Source: JAPWJZ01 sp964575605 (GTDB lineage: Bacteria; Pseudomonadota; Alphaproteobacteria; Micavibrionales; UBA2020). Taken from it: 64,000 bases of DNA. Made by a program: the position numbers and the translations under genes. The notes under the pieces are model-generated. The model searched no databases and was not told the origin of the DNA. It saw only the letters and a list, made by a program, of their open reading frames with translations. The DNA is taken from positions 1-64,000 of the forward strand of contig CAZNRN010000008.1 of NCBI GenBank assembly GCA_964575605.1, read 5' to 3'. Each line of letters opens with the position of its first letter. The stretch's first letter is position 1. Positions 35,208-43,000 of this stretch are shown here, piece by piece.

Positions 35208-36195
35208 GGCTGTCCTCCAGATAAGGATGGTGCGCTATCCAGTGGCGCGCGATATCGATGCGGCGGCAGATCCAGACCTTGTCGTGGCTCTTGATATGTT
35301 TGATAAACCGCTCCAACGCCGCGATGCGCCCCGGGCGGCCGACAAGGCGGCAATGCAGGCCGACCGACAGCATCTTGGGCGCGGTTTCGCCTTCTTCATA
35401 AAGCACGTCGAAAGCATCACGCAGGTAGGCGAAATACTGGTCGCCGGAATTGAAGCCCTGCGCGGTTGCGAACCTCATATCGTTTGAATCGAGCGTATAG
35501 GGCACCACCAGTTGCTTCTTGTCGCCGCGCACGTCCCAGAAGGGCAGATCGTCGCTGTAATCGTCAGCGTCATAGACGAAGCCGCCCTCCTCCATCACCA
35601 GGTCGCGCGTATTCGGCGAAGTGCGGCCGGTATACCAGCCCAGCGGGCGTTCGCCGGTCACGCGCTTGATAATCTCGATCGCTTTCCTCATATGTTCGCG
35701 CTCGGTCTTTTTATCGATGTCCTGATAATTGATCCAGCGGTAGCCGTGCGAGCATATCTCATGCCCGTCGCGCATAAAGGCTTCTGCGATTTCGGGGTAT
35801 TTTTCCAGCGCCAGCGCGACCGCGAAAACCGTCACGGGCATTTTGTATTTTTTGAACAGCCGCAGCAGCCGCCAGACGCCCGCGCGCGTGCCGTATTCAT
35901 AGATGCTTTCCATCGAGATATGGCGCCCCTCGATGCGCGGCGCGCCGATGATTTCCGACAGGAAGGTTTCCGACGCCTTGTCGCCGTTCAGCACGCAGTT
36001 CTCGCCGCCCTCTTCATAGTTGAGGACGAACTGCACCGCCACGCGCGCCCCGCCCGGCCAGTTGGCATGCGGCGGATTTTCGCCATAGCCGCGGTAATCG
36101 CGCGGGTCTATTGACTGCTTCGGCGCAGCCTTCGCTGGGAGGGTTTTCTTCTTTGCCTTTGCAGGCTTACTTTTGGTTTTTTTTGCCTTCGCCAT
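35197..36195 (-). CDS. puuE: PuuE-type allantoinase (polysaccharide deacetylase family)
   Basis: 332 residues from the ATG at 36195. The amino terminus is a Lys/Ala/Pro tail, followed by DPRDYRGYGENPPHANWPGGARVAVQ (split here over the start of the domain), typical of PuuE. NYEEGGENCVLNGD, EICSHGYRWINYQ and WYTGRTSPNTRDL are family hallmarks. It is a metal-independent allantoinase of the NodB/deacetylase fold that opens allantoin to allantoate. It is first in a unit with uraD (11-base overlap) and divergent from uraH. A TTG at 36207 is rejected because it would abut the AGGAG. Confidence 0.9.
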   Translation of the reverse strand: MAKAKKTKSKPAKAKKKTLPAKAAPKQSIDPRDYRGYGENPPHANWPGGARVAVQFVLNYEEGGENCVLNGDKASETFLSEIIGAPRIEGRHISMESIYEYGTRAGVWRLLRLFKKYKMPVTVFAVALALEKYPEIAEAFMRDGHEICSHGYRWINYQDIDKKTEREHMRKAIEIIKRVTGERPLGWYTGRTSPNTRDLVMEEGGFVYDADDYSDDLPFWDVRGDKKQLVVPYTLDSNDMRFATAQGFNSGDQYFAYLRDAFDVLYEEGETAPKMLSVGLHCRLVGRPGRIAALERFIKHIKSHDKVWICRRIDIARHWIAHHPYLEDSRGR

Positions 36196-36401
36196 GCGGC
36201 CTGACAACTCCTGTTACGCGCAGCAGCGGGAAGGCGCTGAAGCGTGAATTCTGGTTTTCGCCGCGCAAAACCGTTTCGCGGCGCCTGCTGTGTTTTCCTG
36301 CAGTCCCTGACAGAATAGCCATACACCCCCCTTGGTTGTCTTTCGAATATAACTGTGAGATGTTAGATAAAAGTTAAGCCATTTTTTCATAAGGGATGAT
36401 T

Positions 36402-36758
36402 ATGGGTAAACTCACGACGCATGTGCTCGACACCGCCCACGGCTCTCCGGCCAAGGGCATCACCCTGCGCCTCTACCGCGTCGCCAAAGGCGGCAAGGAG
36501 ACATTGCTCGTGACCAAAAAGACCAACGCTGACGGCCGCGTCGACGGGCCCATCCTGGATGGCAAGAACATGAAGACCGGCGCCTACCGCCTGGAATTCG
36601 AGGCCGGAAAATATTTCAAGGCCATGGGCGTAAAGCTGCCCAAAGTCCCCTTCCTCGACGTCATCTCGCTCCACTTCGGCATCGGCGACGCAGGCGCGCA
36701 TTACCACGTGCCCCTGCTGGTCTCGCCCTATGGCTACAGCACCTATCGCGGCAGTTAA
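36402..36758 (+). CDS. uraH: 5-hydroxyisourate hydrolase (transthyretin-like)
   Basis: 118 residues. The start at 36402 (MGKLTTHVLDTAHG) has AAGGG 6 bases upstream; an ATG at 36396 is too close to it. The amino-terminal LTTHVLDTAHG carries the catalytic His, and the C-terminal YRGS tetrapeptide is the signature separating HIU hydrolase from transthyretin. The middle Arg is in RLYRVAKG. It converts 5-hydroxyisourate, the PuuD product, to OHCU for UraD. No signal peptide is seen, so it is cytoplasmic. Its stop overlaps the convergent ankyrin gene stop. Confidence 0.93.
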   Translation: MGKLTTHVLDTAHGSPAKGITLRLYRVAKGGKETLLVTKKTNADGRVDGPILDGKNMKTGAYRLEFEAGKYFKAMGVKLPKVPFLDVISLHFGIGDAGAHYHVPLLVSPYGYSTYRGS

Positions 36759-37213
36759 CGCGGTTTCAGCTTTAATGTTTTGCAAAGAATGACAGCGGAT
36801 TGCAGCGGCATACCCTGCTGCCCCTGCGCGGCGATGTCCTGCAGCAGTTTTTGCTGCGCCGCGGCCTGATCTTCTGCGGCTTTGCGGCGGCGGGTGCTTT
36901 CAATCATGATTAATTTTGATACGTCATTGTGCCCGCTGCGCGCGGCAAGGTATGAGGCGGTTTCGCCAATCTTGTTCGTCGCGCCGATTTCCGCGCCGCG
37001 GTCGAGCAAGAGCTGCGCAGTGCTGGCATGGCCGTTGGCCGCCGCAAACATCAATCCCGTCATCCAGGCGCGGTTGCGGCGCGAAAGAAGCTGCGGCCCG
37101 TATTTGTCCAGCATCGCCTCGACCACGTCATCGCGCCCGCGCACCGTCGCCTGCCAGAAGGCTTCGAGGTCGGAATGTGGCGGCTTATTCGTTTTATTAA
37201 AGTCGGATTTCAT
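36755..37213 (-). CDS. Small ankyrin-repeat protein
   Basis: 152 residues. About three ankyrin repeats span residues 15-110 (LEAFWQATVRGRDDVVEAML, MTGLMFAAANGHASTAQLLL, GETASYLAARSGHNDVSKLI), each with the A-A-x2-G-H-x3 core. A basic Gln/Ala-rich helical tail follows. There is no signal peptide. It sits between uraH and puuD in the urate region but has no known role in that pathway. It may bind a partner protein. An AT-rich inverted repeat precedes it. Confidence 0.8.
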   Translation of the reverse strand: MKSDFNKTNKPPHSDLEAFWQATVRGRDDVVEAMLDKYGPQLLSRRNRAWMTGLMFAAANGHASTAQLLLDRGAEIGATNKIGETASYLAARSGHNDVSKLIMIESTRRRKAAEDQAAAQQKLLQDIAAQGQQGMPLQSAVILCKTLKLKPR

Positions 37214-37223
37214 GCACTTGCAG

Positions 37224-37249
37224 GATAATTAATTTTCATATTAATTATC
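37224..37249. repeat. AT-rich perfect inverted repeat upstream of ankyrin gene
   Basis: GATAATTAA (37224-37232) and TTAATTATC (37241-37249), 8-base spacer. It lies 11 bases upstream of the ankyrin start and 30 bases past the puuD stop. It could be an operator or a weak processing hairpin. Confidence 0.45.
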
Positions 37250-37278
37250 ATAGCGGGCGGCCAAAGGCAAGCCGATGC

Positions 37279-38475
37279 TTATTTGCCGAGCAATTCCAGT
37301 CCGGTACCCAGCTTCTTGCGCTCGTCGTCCGTCATGCCCGTTTCGTTGCCAAGCGGCATGGTGTCGCTTTTCACCGCCTGTTCGATGATGCGGGGCGCGT
37401 ATTGTTTTATCTGTTCCATGGTATCGAAGGCCACGCCCTTGGGCGCTTCGGTGACGCTGGCATTGGTCGGCGTGTCGCTGTGGCAGCCGCTGCAATGCGT
37501 ACGCACGATCTGGCGCACTTCGGCGGGCGTCACGGCTGCCGCGGCCTCGACCGGTTTGGCGGGCGAGAAGAGGCCGGAGGCGGCAAGGATGGTAAAGGCA
37601 AAGCCCGCCATGCCCGCCACCGCAAACCAATAATTGGTGATGCCGCGGTCTTTCAGGTTGAAGAAATGGCGGAACGGCCATGACGACAGCCCCAGACCCG
37701 CCAGTATCGCCCAGCCCCATTCGCCGCTGTACAGTATCGGGTAATGGTTGCTGATCATGATCAGCAGCACGGGGAGCGTCATGTAGTTGTTATGCATCGA
37801 TCGCTGCTTGGCGATCTTGCCGTACTTCGCGTCGGGTTTTTCGCCCGCCAGCAGCGCGGCCACAACCTTTTTCTGGTTGGGGATGATGACGGCAAACACA
37901 TTCGCCGTCATCGCCGTGCCGATCATCGCGCCGACATGGATAAACGCGCCCCGCCCCGTGAACATCTGGTCGAGCAGGTAGGCCGCGCCCACCAGCGCCG
38001 CCGCCCAGATAACGCTGAAGACCTTTACGTTATCGCCCAGCGGGCTTTTGCACAGTTCATCGTAAAAGAGCCAGCCGCCGCCCAGAAAGAACAGGCCCGT
38101 CAGCGTCGCCTGCACCGGTGTCAGCGCCATCTTGGCCTTGTCGATTAAATACATATCGGCGTTGAAATAGTACATGAGGCAGAGCAGCGCGAAGCCGCTG
38201 ATAAACGTCAGGTAGGCTTCCCATTTGAACCAGTGCAGGTCTTCGGGCATGCCTTCGGGCGCGACGAGATACTTTTGCTTGTGATAGAACCCGCCGCCAT
38301 GCACCGCCCAGACCTCGCCGCTCACGCCTGCGTCGCGGTCGGCTTTCGATTTCGCGGGGCGCAGGGCAAGGTCGAGCCAGACGAAATAGAACGACGCGCC
38401 AATCCACATGATTCCCAGCATCAGGTGGAACCAGCGGAGCGCGAGGCCGAGCCAAGCTGTGACGTCGATTTCCAT
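37279..38475 (-). CDS. puuD: Membrane-bound urate oxidase with cytochrome c domain
   Basis: 398 residues. It has eight or so transmembrane helices in the first ~300 residues: LALRWFHLMLGIMWIGASFYF, VFSVIWAAALVGAAYLLDQM and others, with conserved His residues in VHGGGFYH, FIHVGAMIG and SMHNNYMTLPVL. A C-terminal cytochrome c domain follows (HCSGCHSDTPT, with Met in SDTMPLGN). This is the PuuD type of urate oxidase, which passes electrons from urate to the respiratory chain and makes 5-hydroxyisourate. The ATG overlaps the stop of malate synthase by one base, linking urate oxidation to glyoxylate use. Confidence 0.9.
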   Translation of the reverse strand: MEIDVTAWLGLALRWFHLMLGIMWIGASFYFVWLDLALRPAKSKADRDAGVSGEVWAVHGGGFYHKQKYLVAPEGMPEDLHWFKWEAYLTFISGFALLCLMYYFNADMYLIDKAKMALTPVQATLTGLFFLGGGWLFYDELCKSPLGDNVKVFSVIWAAALVGAAYLLDQMFTGRGAFIHVGAMIGTAMTANVFAVIIPNQKKVVAALLAGEKPDAKYGKIAKQRSMHNNYMTLPVLLIMISNHYPILYSGEWGWAILAGLGLSSWPFRHFFNLKDRGITNYWFAVAGMAGFAFTILAASGLFSPAKPVEAAAAVTPAEVRQIVRTHCSGCHSDTPTNASVTEAPKGVAFDTMEQIKQYAPRIIEQAVKSDTMPLGNETGMTDDERKKLGTGLELLGK

Positions 38476-40052
38476 CAGCTGCGCTCGTACTCCAGAACCT
38501 TGTCATAGGCCTTGGTGGTCAGGAAGTCATCGAGGGTGTCGGCCATCACCATGCCCGAGAACATGGCCACGGCGTCCGACAGGTATTTATCGCCTGCCCC
38601 CAGTTTCGCGGCCTCGTCTTTCAAAAACGCCTGCATCAGCGCATCGTCGATCACGCGCCCGTCTTTCAGCTTCGCCCCGTGCCGCCGCCATTGCCACAGC
38701 TGCGTGCGCGAGATTTCGGCGGTGGCCGCGTCCTCCATCAGGTTGTGGATGGGCACACAGCCCATGCCGGAGAGCCATGCCTTCAGGTACAGCAGGCCGA
38801 CGTTGATATTGCGGCGCAGGCCTTCCTCGGTGATGTTTCCTTCCGGCACCGTCAGCAAATCTGCGGCGGTGATTGAAACATCTTCGCGTTTCTTCTCCAG
38901 CTGGTTCGCGCCCGGCATGGCCTTGTTGAAAATCTCCATGGCAACCGGCACCAGCGCGGGATGCGCGACCCAGGTGCCGTCGTGGCCGTCGGCGGCCTCG
39001 CGTTCTTTATCCGCGCGCACCTTGGCCAGCGCGGCGTTGTTGGCCGCCTCGTCGTTCTTGATCGGTATCTGCGCCGCCATGCCGCCCATGGCATGCGCGC
39101 CGCGGCGATGGCAGGTTTTAATCAGGTTAAGGCTGTAGGAGCGCAGGAAATGCGCCGTCATCGTCACCTCGCCCCGGTCGGGCATGACGTATTGCGGGTG
39201 CTTGCTGAATTTCTTGATAAAGCTGAAGATATAATCCCAGCGCCCGCAGTTGAGGCCGACGATATGGTCCTTCAGCGCATGCAGCATTTCATCCATCTGG
39301 AAGGCGGCCGTGATCGTTTCGATCAGCGCCGTGACGCGCACCGTGCCGCGCGGCAGCTTCAACGCGTCTTCGGCATGCACGATAACGTCGCTCCACAGCT
39401 GCGCTTCCTGCCAGCTTTCCATCTTGGGCAGGTAGTAGTAAGGCGCGGTGCGGTTGTGGAAGAGGTAAAGCCCGAAATCGAAAAAGCTGGCCGACATATA
39501 ATGGCCGTCAAGCGTCAGGTGTTTTTCTTCCATATGCAGCCCGCGCGGGCGCACCAGCAGCACGGCGGTTTTGTCTTTTAACTTGTATTCCTTGCCGCTG
39601 GCTGCATCCTTGAATTCAATCGTGCGGGCGTTGGCATCGCGCAGGTTGATCTGGCCGCTGATCTGGTTTTCCCAGGTGGGCGTGTTGGAATCTTCAAAAT
39701 CCGCCATAAAGCACGACGCGCCGGAATTAAGCGCGTTGATGACCATCTTGCGGTCGACGGGACCGGTGATTTCGACGCGGCGGTCCTGCAAGGCGGCGGG
39801 CGCGGGGCGTACGGTCCAGTCGGCTTTGCGGATATCGGCGGTTTCGGCCAGGAAATCGGGCGTCCAGCCGCTGTCCAGTTTCTGCTGCAGCTTTTTCCGC
39901 TCCTCCATCAGCGCACGGCGGCGCGCGCCGAAGGCAGTTTCGATGGAGGCGAGGAAGGCCAGCGCCTCGGCCGTCAACACCTCACCCTGCCCCGCCACCT
40001 GCGGCGCGGTAATGGTGAAAGGGCCAGCGTTTTTAAAGGCTGATTGCGTCAT
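38475..40052 (-). CDS. aceB: Malate synthase A
   Basis: 525 residues, the usual length for isoform A. It condenses glyoxylate and acetyl-CoA to malate. The signature GLNCGRWDYIFSFIKK is present. The active-site region includes LLVRPRGLHMEEKH, MADFEDSNTPTWEN and VRVTALIETITAAFQM. There is no isocitrate lyase in the window. Here the glyoxylate most likely comes from ureidoglycolate cleavage by AllA, because puuD follows with a one-base overlap (TGATG). It is first of that two-gene unit. Confidence 0.95.
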   Translation of the reverse strand: MTQSAFKNAGPFTITAPQVAGQGEVLTAEALAFLASIETAFGARRRALMEERKKLQQKLDSGWTPDFLAETADIRKADWTVRPAPAALQDRRVEITGPVDRKMVINALNSGASCFMADFEDSNTPTWENQISGQINLRDANARTIEFKDAASGKEYKLKDKTAVLLVRPRGLHMEEKHLTLDGHYMSASFFDFGLYLFHNRTAPYYYLPKMESWQEAQLWSDVIVHAEDALKLPRGTVRVTALIETITAAFQMDEMLHALKDHIVGLNCGRWDYIFSFIKKFSKHPQYVMPDRGEVTMTAHFLRSYSLNLIKTCHRRGAHAMGGMAAQIPIKNDEAANNAALAKVRADKEREAADGHDGTWVAHPALVPVAMEIFNKAMPGANQLEKKREDVSITAADLLTVPEGNITEEGLRRNINVGLLYLKAWLSGMGCVPIHNLMEDAATAEISRTQLWQWRRHGAKLKDGRVIDDALMQAFLKDEAAKLGAGDKYLSDAVAMFSGMVMADTLDDFLTTKAYDKVLEYERS

Positions 40053-40093
40053 GGCCTAATCTACCATGACGCAATGCCAGCGCTACAGCCGGA

Positions 40094-43000
40094 TTACTCT
40101 TTTACAGAACCCTTTTCAGGCGCTTTTTCGGCGGGTGCCTCGTTCACATCCATCCGCATCTCGTCGCTGTTCGCGCGGATTTCGGGCACGTACATCGCAT
40201 GCGACTGGTTCGGCATGGCGTGGAACTTGCCCGGGATCTCGGCGCGCAGCTCGTACCGCAGCAGGTGCTTGCCCTGTTTCAGCTTCGAGATGAAGAACGC
40301 CGCCTTCTGGTCGCGGAATTCCTGGTAGAGCGGCGTCTGCTCGCCCGTCTCGCGGCCTTCCCTGTCCAGCGTCACGGCATAGCCGGGGCCGCTTTTCAGC
40401 TCGACCGCCTCCAGCCCCGCGGGCTTGTAGTCTTCCGAGATCAGGTATTCGTAATGGTTCTTCGCCTCCATCGTCACATCGACGCGGATGCGGTCGCCGC
40501 TGTTGACGGCATCGCCGTCGTTCAAGGGTTTCCAGTCGTTGGTATAGCCCTTCATCAGCGTTTCCTTGACCGACTGGATGAAATATTTGCGCGTGACGAA
40601 GATTTCGTTGCCGGCCTTGGTGATGGGCTCTTCCAGCGTGAAATATTTGGCATAGGCCGCCATATAAAGCGCGCCCGTGCCGTCCATCGTCACCGTCACC
40701 GTGTTATCGCCATCGCGCAGCTGGTCGGCCGGGACGTCTATGAGGCGGTTAAAGGTGAAGACGTTCGAGCTGTCGACCTTGCCCTCCCGCACCGTCACGC
40801 CGTTCAGCGCGACCTTGTACGAATAGCTGGGCGACAGCTCTTTCGACGCCTTCAGGTATTCGGTCAGGCCCAGGATGGCAATCGCCGTATCGCGTGTGTT
40901 TTTCCAGCTGCCGCCGCGGCGGTTGAGCGTCAACCATTTCACCGCGGGCTCCAGATAGGTGCTTTGCGGATCAAGCTGCGCGAGCGCGCTGATCGAAAAC
41001 GCCGTGGCCTCCACACCGCCCTCGCTCCAGCGGTAATGGATGCCGCTTTCGCCCCAATGCGCGGTGGCGTTGTCTTTATCTTCCGACACGCCGTTCACCA
41101 CGTTGCGGGCGAGTGTCGAAGCCCTCTCCATATTGCCGAATTTTTTCTCGGCAATCGCATAAAGGGCGCGGGTATAGGGGTTCAGCTTGTCGCGCATGTT
41201 CCACAGGCGGTCGCGCTGCTTGTCCACCAGTCCCGAGGTGCCGGTGTTGGAGCCAGAGAGCGCATGCAGTATCCAGGCAAGGTTATCGGGATTGTCTTCT
41301 TCCTGGACCAATTGCACCTGCAGGTAACGCGCGGCAGTCATGATGACACCGTCACGGATTTCCACGCCCGCGTCGCGCGCAAGGCTGAGGCCCCAGACGA
41401 CATAGGCGGTCATGAAACGGTCGCTGTCGCCGTCTTTCCACCAGCCCCAGCCGCCGTCCGTGTGCTGGAAGTCATAGAGGCGCTGCAACCCGTCCTTCGT
41501 CATCTGCTTCAGGCGCGTATAGGTGGCGTCGCCACGGCGCTGCGGATGGCCTTTCGGGTCGCCGCGCGCTTCCAGCACATCGCTGATGTAACCTTCAACG
41601 TCGCTGTCCGAGATGCCGAGGTCCTTCATCGTCTTGCCGACGATAACGGCGGGCAGGAAGCGGCTCATGGTCTGCTCGACGCAGCCATAGGGGTAATCGG
41701 CCAGATACGGCAGGGCATCCAGCAGGTTCGCCGCCATGGAGGGCGAGAGCGACAGGCGCAGGCTGGTCTGCTCCCTGATGCGCTCTTTCGGGATGGAGAT
41801 TTTAATCTCTTTCGTGCCGCCGTTCTTCATCGCCAGCGATTGCGCCACGAATTTCTCGATACCGTGCGGGATGACGGGATAAGTCTTGCGCATGGCGTCG
41901 GCCATCTTGCCCTTGCCGGCGCTGACGGTGATGGTGGCATCGCCCGCCTTGTGCGCGGAAACCGCCCAGTCGACACGTTTCTGGCCTTTGGCGGGTACTT
42001 CGACCGCGGCCATTTCACCCTTCACGAACTGCCCGTTCACGAAAAGGCCGGTGACGGTCAAACCGCCCTCGACCTTGATCGTGGGCGCCAGTGTGACAGG
42101 CGTATCCGTCATGTTATCGATCAGCGCCGATACCGCGACCAGGTCGCGCTCGGTGAAGAAACGCGGCGCCTGGAGGCGGACCATCAGGTCCTTGTTCGAT
42201 TTTACCTCATGCGTGACCGAACCGATTGCCGTGCCGGTGGTGATGGCGCGGGCGGTCAATCTCCACGTGGTGAGGCTGTCGGGGTATTTTACCGTGACGC
42301 GGGCCTTGCCCTCGGCATCGGTTTTCACAGACGGCTGCCAGATAACGGTCGAGCGGAAATCGTTACGCACGGCGGGCGCCTCGCCCCCGGCTTCTGCTTC
42401 CTGCGCGGGGGTTTTCATGCCGCCAATATCACGTTTCTTTTTATCCTCTTCCATGCTCATCGCGGAATCTGCGGCCATCATGCCTTCCTTGGCGGCCATG
42501 GATTTCGCCATCATCGGCGCGGGGGCGGAGGCAGGCATGGATTGTGCCCGCTCGTTACGCATAGCGCCCATGGCGCCGCCCAGCTGGCGCACTTCATCCA
42601 TGGATTCCTGCGGCGCGTCTTTCAGGCTATTGCTGTGGCTGCGGTCGCGGCGGCCTTTCTCGTCGTCGGTCATCAGTTCGTTGTTGTCGCCGCGCACCAG
42701 ACGGACGTAGGGACGCTGGTAAAAGCTGGCTTGCGTCTGGATGCTCATTTGACGTTTATCTCCATAGAAGAACTGGCGGATATCGGGCGCCATTTCATCC
42801 TGGATGTAATAGACCGAGGCATCCACAAGGCCGAGCGAGATTTCGGCGCTGACCGGCTTGCCATCGGCATCCGTCACCTTGATGTCAAAGGTGCCTTCCT
42901 CCTGCGGCTGGTAGACGGCTTTATCCGACGTCGCGGTCACGTTCAGGAACTTGTCGCGCGGCGGCACGATCAGCTGCAGGTTATTCATCTTCAGCTGGAA

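Noticed and set aside
34674..38475. The urate block as a genomic island
   Set aside because: Codon style and base composition match the flanks, and no tRNA, integrase or direct repeat borders it.
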